Source: Calendula officinalis | Lineage: Eukaryota; Streptophyta; Magnoliopsida; Asterales; Asteraceae | Length of the DNA: 64,000 nt | Reading direction: 5' to 3' | Assembly: GCA_963853835.1 (NCBI GenBank) | Contig: OY970824.1 | Span: forward strand, 47,703,104-47,767,103 | Part shown: positions 43,963-53,757 of the stretch, one piece after another | Numbering within the stretch: position 1 is the first letter of the stretch | Layout of the letters: each line of letters opens with the position of its first letter | Notes under the pieces: generated by a model | Told to the model about the DNA's origin: nothing | Seen by the model: the letters and a program-made list of their open reading frames with translations, nothing else | Database searches by the model: none | Translations under genes and position numbers: made by a program

Positions 43963-45275
43963 TCGTTGAACCATTATAACCACTAGATGCCCATAACTGA
44001 TACTGATGGCCCTTGAACCATTATAACTACTTGCCATGTACAATAGCCTACAGATATCCATTTTACAAGTAATAGGTGTCCATAACCCATAACCATGGTT
44101 CTTGAACCATTATAACCACTTGATGTCCATAACTGATACTGATGGCCCTTGAACCATTGTAACTAGTAGCCATGACCGATAGCCTATAGATATCCATTTT
44201 ACAAGTAATAGGTGTCCGTAACCCATAACCAAGGCCGTTGAACCATTATAACCAGTACATCTCCATAACTCATATCAATGGCCCTTGAACCATTATAACT
44301 ACTAGCCATGATCAATAGCCTATAGATATCCATTTTACAAGTAATAGGTGTCCATAACCCATAACCATGGCACTTGAACCATTATAACTAGCAGCCATGA
44401 CCAATAGCCTATAGATATCTATTTTAAAATTAATAGGTGTCCATAACCCATAACCATGGCCCTTGAACATTTATAACCACTAGATGCCCAAAACTGATAC
44501 CGATGGCCCTTGAACCATTATATTTACTAGCCATGGCTAATAGCCTATAGATATCCATTTTACAAGTAATAGGTGTCCATAAACCATAACCATGGTCCTT
44601 GAACCTCTATAACCACTAGATGTCCATAAATGATACTGACGGCCCTTGAACCATTATAGCTACTAGCCATGTCCAATAGCCAACAGATATCCATTCTACA
44701 AGTAATAGGTGTCCATCACCCATAACCATGGTTCTTGAACCATTATAACCACTTTATGTCCATAACTGATACTGATGGCCCTTGAACTATGATAACTAGT
44801 AGCCATGACCAATAGCCTATATATATCCATTTTACAAGTAATAGGTGTCCACAACCCATAACCAAGGCCATTGAACCATTATAACCAGTACTTGTCCATA
44901 ACTCATATCGATGGCCCTTCAACCATTATAACTACTAGCCATGACCAATAGCCTATAGATATCCATTTTGCAAGTAATAGGCGTCCATAACCCATAACCA
45001 TGGTCCTTGAACCATTATAACCACTAGATGTCTGTAATTGATACTGATGGCCCTTGAACCATTATAATTAGAAGCCATGACCAATAGCCTATAGATATCC
45101 ATTTTACAAGTAATAGGTGTCCATAACCCATAACCAAGGCCATTGAACCATTATAACCACTATATGTCCATAACTCATATCGATGACCCTTGAACCATTA
45201 TAACTACTAGCCATGACCAATAGCCTATAGATATCCATTTTACAAGTAATAGGTGTCCATAACCCATAACCATGG
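43963..45275. repeat. 1313-bp HOR unit 5 of block 2
   Basis: GGCTAATAGCC type. It is the +9446 partner of 34517-35829 but lacks that unit's private CATAACAATGG. Confidence 0.9.
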
Positions 45276-46588
45276 TCGTTGAACCATTATAACCACTAGA
45301 TGCCCATAACTGATACTGATGGCCCTTGAACCATTATAACTACTTGCCATGTACAATAGCCTACAGATATCCATTTTACAAGTAATAGGTGTCCATAACC
45401 CATAACCATGGTTCTTGAACCATTATAACCACTTGATGTCCATAACTGATACTGATGGCCCTTGAACCAATATAACTAGTAGCCATGACCGATAGCCTAT
45501 AGATATCCATTTTACAAGTAATAGGTGTTCGTAACCCATAACCAAGGCCGTTGAACCATTATAACCAGTACATCTCCATTACTCATATCAATGGCCCTTG
45601 AACCATTATAACTACTAGCCATGATCAATAGCCTATAGATATCCATTTTACAAGTAATAGGTGTCCATAACCCATAACCATGGCAATTGAACCATTATAA
45701 CTAGCAGCCATCACTAATAGCCTATAGATATCCATTTTAAAATTAATAGGTGTCCATAACCCATAACCATGGCCCTTGAACAATTATAACCACTAGATGC
45801 CCAAAACTGATACCGATGGCCCTTGAACCATTATAACTACTAGCCATAACTAATAGCCTATAGATATCCATTTTACAAGTAATAGGTGTCCATAACCCAT
45901 AACCATGGTCCTTGAACCTCTATAACCACTAGATGTCCATAAATGATACTGACAGCCCTTGAACCATTATAGCTACTAGCCATGTCCAATAGCCAACAGA
46001 TATCCATTCTACAAGTAATAGGTGTCCATCACCCATAACCATGGTTCTTGAACCATTATAACCACTTTATGTCCATAACTGATACTGATGGCCCTTGAAC
46101 TATGATAACTAGTAGCCATGACCAATAGCCTATATATATCCATTTTACAAGTAATAGGTGTCCACAACCTATAACCAAGGCCATTGAACCATTATAACCA
46201 GTACATGTCCATAACTCATATCGATGGCCCTTCAACCATTATAACTACTAGCCATGACCAATAGCCTATAGATATCCATTTTACAAGTAATAGGCGTCCA
46301 TAACCCATAACCATGGTCCTTGAACCATTCTAACCACTAGATGTCTGTAACTGATACTGATGGCCCTTGAACCATTATAATTAGAAGCCATGACCAATAG
46401 CCTATAGATACCCATTTTACAAGTAATAGGTGTCCATAACCCATAACTAAGGCCATTGAACCATTATAACCACTATATGTCCATAACTCATATCGATGAC
46501 CCTTGAACCATTATAACTACTAGCCATGACCAATAGCCTATAGATATCCATTTTACAAGTAATAGGTGTCCATAACCCATAACCATGG
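45276..46588. repeat. 1313-bp HOR unit 6 of block 2
   Basis: This is the partner of 35830-37142 at +9446, sharing every private variant noted there (ACCAATATAAC, GTGTTCGTAACC, GGCAATTGAACC, CATCACTAATAGCC). Confidence 0.9.
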
Positions 46589-46786
46589 TCCTTGAACCAT
46601 TATAACCACTAGATGCCCATAACTGATACTGATGGCCCTTGAACCATTATAACTACTTGCCATGTACAATAGCCTACAGATATCCATTTTACAAGTAATA
46701 GGTGTCCATAACCCATAACCATGGTTCTTGAACCATTATAACCACTTGATGTCCATAACTGATACTGATGGCCCTTGAACCATTAT

Positions 46787-46803
46787 AACTTGTAGCCATG
46801 ACC
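46787..46803 (+). repeat. Target-site duplication, left, LINE-A copy 2
   Basis: The same 17-mer as at copy 1 (AACTTGTAGCCATGACC), repeated at 47953-47969. Sharing of the TSD itself between the copies shows a single insertion event later duplicated. Confidence 0.9.
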
Positions 46804-47718
46804 TGGACTTGGAGGAAACTTTTGCAAATAAGAGGCATTATCCGTCCCTACATTTGGAAGTTAATTCGGGATTGAAGCTCTACTTATGCTTGGTATGATA
46901 ACTGGTGTAATGCTAGTCCTCTTACTCAATTTTTAACCCCGAGGGATATTTATCGTGCTGGTTTTGATATCAATGATAAAGTCTCAAATCTATTAGTTAA
47001 TAATACTTGGAAGTGGCCGGTGGAGTGGTATCAACGCTTCCATACTCTTTCACAGATCCCAGTTCCACTGATCAGGGTTAATAATAGAGATGAAACTGTG
47101 TGGCGTGTGGAAAGTGGGGCTTTTCATAACTTTTCGGTTTTTACAGTATGGAACACAATCAGAATCAAGGAAACCAATGTTCCTTGGCACAAGGTTGTAT
47201 GGTTTACGCATTGCATTCCGCGGCATTCTTTTCATATGTGGCTTGTCATGAATAAACGTCTTAAAACCCAAGATTTGTTGAGATCCTGGGAGGTAAAGCC
47301 TGATCTGGACATTGATATGTTAAGATGCCCGCTTTGTGATTCGGTCCCAGATTCTCATGAGCACTTGTTTTTCGAGTGCACGTACTCTAAAGAAATCTGG
47401 GCTAGGGTTCGGCATCTCGTAGATATGGATGATATTGCTCCGATTCTTACTGATATTGTGGCTTACATCATTCCTATTGCTCACGGCAGGTCTGCAAAAA
47501 GCGTTATTTCTCGGCTGGCTTTGGGTGCTACAACATATTATATCTGGTTAGAGCGTAATGCAAGGCTTTTCAAAAACAAGTCTAAACCCCATACACAGGT
47601 GTATGAAGACATCTTTGCAACTGTGCGGCTGAAGATGATCACTTTGAAGTTTAAAATGAGCTCAGCTCGTGTGCAGCATTTGCTTGAGAGATGGAAAATC
47701 CCGAGTTATATGGCCTAG
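46804..47718 (+). pseudogene. LINE-A ORF2 C-terminal fragment, copy 2
   Basis: The 304-codon frame ends at TAG 47716-47718 and has the same in-frame TGA as copy 1 (here at 46873-46875). The zinc-binding pattern C-x2-C-x6-H-x-H-x4-C is intact. The predicted peptide is identical to copy 1, so no change has accumulated in this part since the duplication. As in copy 1, catalytic domains are missing. Confidence 0.9.
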
Positions 47719-47952
47719 TTTTCTTAGTTTGTCGAGTTGTTTTTTTTTTTGACTTGTTGCCGGTTGTGTTTGTTAGTTTTTGTGTTATGCCTTGTGCCGT
47801 GTTTACTTTCCTAGTTCGTTTATGGTTTGTCATAAGCTTAGGATTGGTGGTCGTCAAGCTTGTTGCTTGAGGTTAATGTGGTGTTTCTGCCACATTCCTT
47901 TGTATTTATTTGTGATTAATATATTTAGCCAGGGTGGTCCTTTACCCAAAAA
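46804..47952 (+). mobile_element. LINE-A copy 2 (duplicated with its flanks)
   Basis: This 1149-bp copy is the counterpart of 37358-38505 at offset 9446. The offset becomes 9447 after an 11-T run that has 10 Ts in copy 1; no other difference was seen. It has the same truncation point, TSD and A-tail, and the same satellite on both sides. It is therefore a product of segmental duplication of the array, very recent judging from near identity, and not a second retrotransposition. Confidence 0.95.
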
Positions 47953-48487
47953 AACTTGTAGCCATGACCAATAGCCTATAGATATCCATTTTACAAGTAA
48001 TAGGTGTCCATAACCCATAACCAAGGCCATTGAACCATTATAACCAGTACATCTCCATAACTCATATCAATGGCCCTTGAACCATTATAACTACTAGCCA
48101 TGATCAATATAGATATCCATTTTACAAGTAATAGGTGTTCATAACCCATAACCATGGTCCTTGAAACAATATAACCACTAGATGTCCATAACTGATACTG
48201 ATGGCCTTTGAACCATTATAACTACTAGCCATGACCAATAGCCTCTAGATATCCATTTTACAAGTAATAGGAGTCCATAACCCATAACCATGGCCCTTGA
48301 ACCATTATAACTACTAGCCATGAGCAATAGCCTATATATATGCATTTTACAACTAATAGGTGTCCATAGCCCATAACCAAGGCCATTGAATAATTCAAAC
48401 CACTACATGTCCATAACTCATATCGATGGCCCCTGAACCATTATAACTACTAGCCATGACCAATAGCCTATAGATATCCATTTTACA
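47953..48487. repeat. Satellite between LINE-A copy 2 and LINE-B
   Basis: The right TSD of LINE-A copy 2 is at 47953-47969. To about 48262 the sequence equals 38506-38815. At about 48272 (AGGAGTCC) it departs from copy 1 and continues as ordinary satellite, so this is probably the original right flank of the duplicated block. The stretch ends at TTTTACA, where LINE-B begins. Confidence 0.9.
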
Positions 48488-48652
48488 GGCCAATATGAAT
48501 TTTATTTAGATGCATGTGAGGAATTTGGTGTTGATCCTGATATGGTGTTGGATGATGTGGGATCTGATACAAATGGGGTTGGTCAAGAGATGAAGAATGA
48601 TGATAAAATTCATGGTGGTGCTGTTGCTTCATCCTCAAAAACTGTCCAATGA
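48488..48652 (+). pseudogene. LINE-B ORF1 C-terminal remnant
   Basis: The last 54 residues of ORF1 remain, ending in TGA at 48650-48652. They align with the LINE-C ORF1 tail through a shared DDVGSDTNG segment. The frame is open back to the truncation point, and the first codons (T-G-Q) also match LINE-C, so a few bases of the TTTTACA junction could belong to either side. The stop overlaps the ORF2 start as ATGA. Nothing remains of the nucleic-acid-binding part of ORF1. Confidence 0.8.
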
Positions 48653-51600
48653 TTTTAAAAACCCCATCTTGGAATGTTAGGGGCCTTAATAAGGCTGCCA
48701 GTCAAGATGAGGTTAAGCAGGTTATTTTTGATGAAAACATTAATATTTGTTCTGTTTTAGAGTCCCATGTCAAGAAGAAAAATATGGATTGGGTGTGTAA
48801 TCGGGTGTTTGGTAACTGGAATTGGATTTCCAATTCTAATTTAAGCTTAAGTGGTGCCAGGATAATTGTTGCTTGGGATCCAAATTTAGCTAATATCATG
48901 GTTATTGATCAACACCCTCAAGTTATGCACTGTTTTATTGAGCCTTCAAATGGTAAACCAGGGTATTATTGTTCTTTTATTTATGCTCATCATAGGAGGA
49001 ATATTAGAGCACAAATTTGGGAGAATCTTATTGCTTTTAGTTTCACTGTTAAAGACAAACCTTGGGTGTTGTTGGGTGATTTTAACTCTGCTTTGGATCC
49101 TAGTGAATTATCTAAGGGATCTAGTAGTATAAGTAGAAGCATGGTTGATTTTGCTGAATGTGTGGCCAATATTGAGGTGGATGATTTATGCTTTTCTGGT
49201 TTGAAATTCACTTGGAAGAAAAGTCCTAACAAGGATGATAGTCTTCTTAAGAAGCTTGATAGAATTATGGTGAATTATGAGTTTTGAAGATTTATCCGGA
49301 TGCAAATGCTATGTTTCTTCCCTTTTTATCTTCTGACCATAGTTCTTGTATTCTGAACATTTCTTCTGCCAAGAGAGATAAGCCTAAAGCTTTTAAATTT
49401 CCTAATTTCTTAGCTAATAAAAAGGAATTTATTCCTCTTGTTAAAGACTTATGGAATAATGAGCTGATTGGGTTTGATATGTATAAACTTGTCACAAACT
49501 TAAAAGCTTTGAAGAAACCTCTTAGGGCTTTGCTCAGAAAACAGGGGAACTTACACCAAAAAGTGGATAATTTGAGAACTGCTTTGAAGGATGTTCAGGC
49601 TGCTATGGTCTCTAGTCCTCATGATCCTGTTTTGAGGGATAAAGAGGTGTCTTGTCTTAAGACCTATAATGAATCTATGATAGATGAAGAGGTTTTTTTG
49701 AAGCAGAAAGCAAAGGTTGAGTGGTTAAAAGAGGGTGATCATAATACCAAATATTTTCATAAAGTTATCAGAGGAAGGATTAATAGGAACAGGATTATTA
49801 TGATTCAAGATATGGAGGGTAGAGTGTTCCATGGAAATGAGGTTGCTGGTCAATTTATTACTCATTTTAAGAATATTTTGGGTACTTCTAGTACCACTAT
49901 TCCTATTAGTAATCCTGACAGCCTTTTTGGCAGAAAACTCTCTGATCACTGTGCTAATTTTATGATTAGACCTGTGAGTAAGGATGAAGTGAAGGCAGCT
50001 CTTTTTGACATCTGTGATGATAAGGCCCCAGGCCCTGATGGTTACTCTTCAAAGTTTTTTAAAGCCTCTTGGACTATTATTGGTGATGATGTGTTTAAGG
50101 CAGTCAAGCAATTTTTTGAATCTGGGAAGTTGTTAAAAGAAGTGAATGCAACAAGTATTGCTTTAGTGCCTAAGATTAGTAATCCTTTAAAAGTTTCTGA
50201 TTTCAGGCCTATAGCTTGTTGTAATGTGGTGTATAAATGCATTAGTAAGGTTATCACAAATAGAATTAAAAATTCTCTTAATGACCTTGTTGATGAAAAC
50301 CAAAGTGCTTTCATCCCTGGTAGACAAATCAGTGATAACATTCTTTTGTCTCAGGAGTTATTGAGAAATTATCACACTGACAGGGGTCCTTCTAAGTGTG
50401 CTATGAAGATTGATATTCAGAAGGCTTATGACACGGTTGAATGGTGTTTTTTAACGAATATTTTATTATTCTTTGGGTTTCATCCATGGATGGTCCATTT
50501 GATAATGGAATGTACCTCCACAACATCTTTTATGATAAATGTTAATGGTGACTTTAAGGGGTTTTTTAAAGGGAAAAGGGGATTGAGGCAGGGTGAACCT
50601 ATGTCACCCTACCGGTTTACCCTTGTTATGGAGGTTCTAAATTTGATTTTAAAGAGGCAAATTTTGGAGGATGGAGGTTTTAAGTTTCATAGGAAATGTG
50701 AAGAGCTTAAAATTACTCATCTATGTTTTGCTGATGACCTCTTACTGTTTTGTAATGGAGATAGCAGGTCTGTCTCAGTTATTAAAAAAGGTTTAGAGGA
50801 ATTTAGTTCTGTGTCTGGTTTGATTCCTAGTCAGCAGAAAAGCACTATATTTTTTTGTAATGTTAAACCTCATACTAGGTAAAATATTACTGAAATTCTG
50901 CCTTTTTCTGTTGGTACTCTACCTGTTAGGTATTTAGGAGTACCTTTGATATCTTCTAAACTGTTTGTGAAAGACTGTAGCAGCCTGGTGGATAAAGTGA
51001 AAAAGAGGTTGCTTGACTGGAAAAATAAATCCCTCTCATTTGCTGGCAGATAACTCCTTATTAAATCAGTCCTCAGCTCCATGCAGGTGTACTGGTCTTC
51101 TATGTTCTTATTGCCAAAGTCTATTTCTCAAGATATTGAAAGACTTTTGAGAGGATTCCTTTGGTGTCATGGTGAGATGAGAAGAGGCAGGGCTAAAGTT
51201 AAATGGGAAGATGTTTGTACTCCTAAATGTCAAGGGGGTCTGGGGTTAAAGGTTCTTCATACTTGGAATAAGGCTTTGGTTGCTAAACATATTTGGAATA
51301 TTGTAAGCAATAAAGAGTCTTTATGGGTCAAGTGGATTAATGAGGTTAGACTCAAAGATAGAAACTTTTGGTCTTTAGCATCTCCTGCAAATGTTTGTTG
51401 GAGTTGGAGGAGTATTTTGAAATGCAGAGCAGAAATTAGGAAACATTTTGTGTACAGGATTGGAGATGGAAAGAACACATCTGCTTGGTTTGACAATTGG
51501 CACCCAAGTGGTCCTTTGTGTAAGTTCATATCTCATAGGGATATGTATGATGGTGGTTTGTTAGCAAGCTGTACTGTGCATGACATTATTCAGAATGGGG

Positions 51601-52292
51601 AATGGAGGATTCCTTTGGATTGGTTTACCAAATTCCCCATGTTTTTTGAAGTCCAACCTCCCCTCATTGTCAATGACAGACAGGACAGAGTCTTATGGAA
51701 AAAGTTGAATGATAGGTGTATCCCTTTCTCTGTGTCTGAAGCTTGGAATGTGGTGAGGGAAAGTTCTGATTATGTTTTTTGGTCAAACTGGGTTTGGTTC
51801 AGTCAGAACGTACCTAGGCATTCTTTTATCCTTTGGTTGGTCTTTCTGCAGAAGTTGAAAACTCAGGATAAACTTATGGAGGATAAGGATATGGAGGATG
51901 TTAGGTGTACTTTCTGCAAATTGCAATTAGATACACATGATCACCTTTTCTTTGAATGTGACTATCCAGCTACAATTTGGGACATTATGAAGAATATGTG
52001 TAGGCTGGATTTCATGCCCAATAAGTGGTCTTATTTGGTTATGAATTTGGAAAGAATTCCTGTTAGTAAGTCCATATGGAGTATTGTACAGAGGTTAGTG
52101 TTAGCAGCCTCTGTATACTATATATGGCAAGAAAGGAATTTGAGGATGTTCCAGGGAAAGCACAGATCTGCTGAAGATCTTTGTGGTCTAATCAAAAACT
52201 CTGTTAGACTAAGACTTATGGGGTTAAATATTAGAAGATCTAAACAATCTGTGTTGGTTGCTGATATTTGGAATTTTAGCCTGATGAAGTAG
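48649..52292 (+). pseudogene. LINE-B ORF2 (endonuclease, reverse transcriptase), broken
   Basis: The frame opens at ATG 48649. The APE-like endonuclease region shows NVRGLNK, LESH, GDFN and KLDR motifs up to about 49280. A one-base deletion in a T run near 49282-49286 shifts the frame; reading resumes in the next frame with SSDHS (end of the endonuclease), the RT region with KIDIQKAYD and the catalytic FADD box near 50730, then TAA at 50880-50882. A second TAA at 51051-51053 interrupts the thumb-like region. The last open part (51081-52292) holds the zinc pattern CTFC...HDHLFFEC. In the RT box GLRQGDP the aspartate is glutamate (GLRQGEP). ORF2 would nick target DNA and copy the LINE RNA, but this copy cannot make a full protein. 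ORF3 starts 28 bp beyond its end. Confidence 0.93.
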
Positions 52293-53072
52293 GGAATTTT
52301 TACTTCTTGTTCTGACCATAATGATAATGACTGATTATTTTTGGAAATGGTGTAACAATTTTTGCAAAATTGTTTTAGTTACCTGGTTATGTTTGGCAGC
52401 AGAGGGGTATTATGGTCTTTTGCCCATTTTTTTTAGGATTTTATGTGGGGCTTATTGGTATTTTTTTGGAATTTTTCAAAATTTTTGTGAAATTTTTTGG
52501 AGATATTATGATAGCTTTGGTATTTATCAAAGTTACAACTGGAAAATTCTTGATTTTCAAGGGTTTTATGTTATTTTAGAGCTGCAGAGGGACATTTTGG
52601 GTATTTCCAGCCATATGTTGAAGATGGACTCTTTTGTGCAGTCTTGGATTATTCTTGTTTATTTTTCTGGTTTTTTGAAGATTTTTATGATTTTTTCCAG
52701 GAATCTTGGCTCGTTGGGCCTTAATACCAACAACTGCTATGAGCTGTAATGCATAAAGGAAAGTCGTAACTTACTGATTTTTTTGTGCATTTTAAGTGTG
52801 AGCTGCAGTTTCTGTTTTATATTTTTTGCAGATAATATATGGCTTTTATTTGGAATGTTGCTTGTTGCTGATATTGAGATTGAGGAGCATATGTACAGAT
52901 ACAAGTTGTGTGTTTTTAAGCATGAAATCAGGAGGGATTCTATTCCAAATCATGTGGGAATTGGTCATAGTCAGGACATAATTAGTCATAGATGTGATGT
53001 GATGAATTTCTGGTGGTTTTGGAACCTTCCTGATTGTATGCCCTCTGGATACATTTTGCAACTTAGAGGCTG

Positions 53073-53093
53073 TTTGACTTTGCTGAAGTCAAA
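53073..53093 (+). other. ORF3 hairpin b1 in LINE-B
   Basis: The arms TTTGACTT and AAGTCAAA form an 8-bp perfect stem around TGCTG; in the shared geometry this is TTGACT-N7-AGTCAA. The LINE-C counterpart (61223) has outer pair G-C where this has T-A, a compensatory change. In frame it codes LTLLKS. Confidence 0.75.
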
Positions 53094-53183
53094 TTTGGAT
53101 GTGGGTTTATTGAGCAGATTTGAAGACTGGGCCACTTTTTTGATTGCTATTTGGGCTAATATGGAGTGGACTGTTTTGAGTTG

Positions 53184-53212
53184 TAATGGTATGATTCTTT
53201 GTCATACCATTA
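53184..53212 (+). other. ORF3 hairpin bP in LINE-B (11-bp perfect stem)
   Basis: The arms TAATGGTATGA and TCATACCATTA pair over 11 bp around a 7-nt loop (TTCTTTG). The LINE-C counterpart at 61334 keeps all 11 pairs using one compensatory G-C to A-T change and two G-T (G-U in RNA) pairs. Confidence 0.8.
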
Positions 53213-53218
53213 TGGGTC

Positions 53219-53247
53219 CAAATTTGACTTTCTTTGAGTCAAAATTG
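53219..53247 (+). other. ORF3 hairpin b2 in LINE-B
   Basis: The arms CAAATTTGACT and AGTCAAAATTG give 10 of 11 pairs with an A-A mismatch and a 7-nt loop. It lies 150 bp after b1, the same spacing as in LINE-C. It codes LTFFESK. Confidence 0.7.
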
Positions 53248-53328
53248 AGCCTTAACTCTGTTTTGGACATGTTTGATGATGATGATGATTTGAGGCTTAC
53301 GTTATGGGTCTGTTATGATTATTCTATG

Positions 53329-53359
53329 AGGTTGTTGACTTTTTCTGGGTCAACATCCT
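53329..53359 (+). other. ORF3 hairpin b3 in LINE-B
   Basis: The arms AGGTTGTTGACT and GGTCAACATCCT pair at 11 of 12 positions, including one T-G pair and one T-T mismatch, around a 7-nt loop. The LINE-C counterpart is 61602-61632; one G-C pair here is A-T there. It codes LTFSGS. Confidence 0.7.
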
Positions 53360-53415
53360 GCATTGCTTCCAATTCAATCTGTTTTGGTGGTAATGTCCAT
53401 AGTAATGAGCTGTTG

Positions 53416-53434
53416 TTGACTTTTTGTGAGTCAA
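53416..53434 (+). other. ORF3 hairpin b4 in LINE-B
   Basis: Minimal form: TTGACT, 7-nt loop, AGTCAA (6-bp stem). It codes LTFCES. The counterpart in LINE-C is 61698-61716. Confidence 0.6.
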
Positions 53435-53685
53435 ATTTGAAAAAGAAGTGTGCAAATGGGATGTTTTTCTCTATCAATATTGAAGATAAAACATACAAGA
53501 TCTGGACCAGTTTTGAAGACCTAGGCATCCTTGATAGATTTGGTTTATTGGTTTATTTTAGTGATTATTATTTAAATGTTTTGTGTTCTAGAAACGAGCT
53601 AGGCTATAGAGTTATGCTTTTGTTATTGGCTTTGTTCCCAAAACATGTGTTGGGAGGCCAATTAGGTTTGTTCAAGATGTGGTAG

Positions 53686-53757
53686 TTTTTACCCATCTTC
53701 GTTTGTACTTTCTTTTAGTTTGTTTTTGCCGGGTTTAGCCCTTTACCCAAAAAAAAA
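53686..53757 (+). other. LINE-B 3' end and A-tail
   Basis: After the ORF3 stop there are 63 bp ending GCCCTTTACCC and then nine As. The first bases (TTTTTACCCATC) and the terminal GCCGGG...TAGCCCTTTA are shared with LINE-C, marking the family's conserved 3' terminus, probably what the reverse transcriptase recognises. Confidence 0.8.

Larger units (their letters stand above)
38823..46803. repeat. 1313-bp higher-order repeat array, block 2
   Basis: A partial first unit is followed by five units starting at 40024, 41337, 42650, 43963 and 45276 (each exactly 1313 bp) and a 215-bp partial at 46589. Block 2 holds one more unit than block 1. This explains why the two LINE-A copies are 9446 bp apart while the two HOR starts are 8133 bp apart (9446 minus 1313). 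Confidence 0.95.
52321..53685 (+). pseudogene. LINE-B ORF3, long frame downstream of ORF2 with one stop
   Basis: I do not recognise a domain. A single frame (+1 relative to the end of ORF2) is open for 454 codons from ATG 52321 to TAG 53683-53685, except TAA at 52747-52749 (codon 143), where LINE-C has CAT. The sequence is T/G-rich (about 6-7% of random codons would be stops), so roughly 30 stops would be expected. It aligns in the same frame with LINE-C ORF3: shared VLELQR/ILELQR, GHSQD, RCDV, CFGGNVHS, GYRVM and LFPKHVLGGQ segments, and both end FKMW. Length differences between landmarks are all multiples of three. The predicted protein is rich in F, I, L, W and C. It contains four L-T-x-x-x-S motifs coded by inverted repeats (53074, 53224, 53335, 53416). 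Alternatively it is a structured 3' UTR that happens to lack stops; the phase of the motifs argues against that. Confidence 0.6.
48488..53757 (+). mobile_element. LINE-B, 5'-truncated and decayed L1-type retrotransposon
   Basis: This 5270-bp element contains the last 55 codons of ORF1, a broken ORF2, a long downstream frame (ORF3) and a 9-A tail (53749-53757). It belongs to the same family as LINE-C: the gene order, ORF3 and 3' end all match, with protein similarity of very roughly 70% by eye. No TSD is evident. The left flank stops at TTTTACA and the right flank resumes at CCCCCATAACCATGG, so about 20 bp of monomer between these points is missing. The damage (one frameshift and two stops in ORF2, one stop in ORF3) makes it older than LINE-C. 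Confidence 0.93.

Noticed and set aside
30463..46803. Regular repeats resembling a CRISPR array
   Set aside because: No unique spacers between constant repeats and no cas genes; the units are contiguous monomers of a eukaryotic satellite beside plant LINEs.
46804..47952. LINE-A copy 2 as an independent retrotransposition into the same site
   Set aside because: Identical TSD, truncation point and kilobases of flanking satellite variants cannot be explained by a second insertion.
52790..52835. Intron-like 3' splice site (T-rich tract ending TTGCAG) in LINE-B
   Set aside because: The frame is open across it in both LINEs and no matching 5' site with conserved position was found.
52783..53685. 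A separate 300-residue gene inside LINE-B
   Set aside because: It is the second part of ORF3 after the TAA at 52747, in the same frame and homologous to the LINE-C ORF3 C-terminal half.
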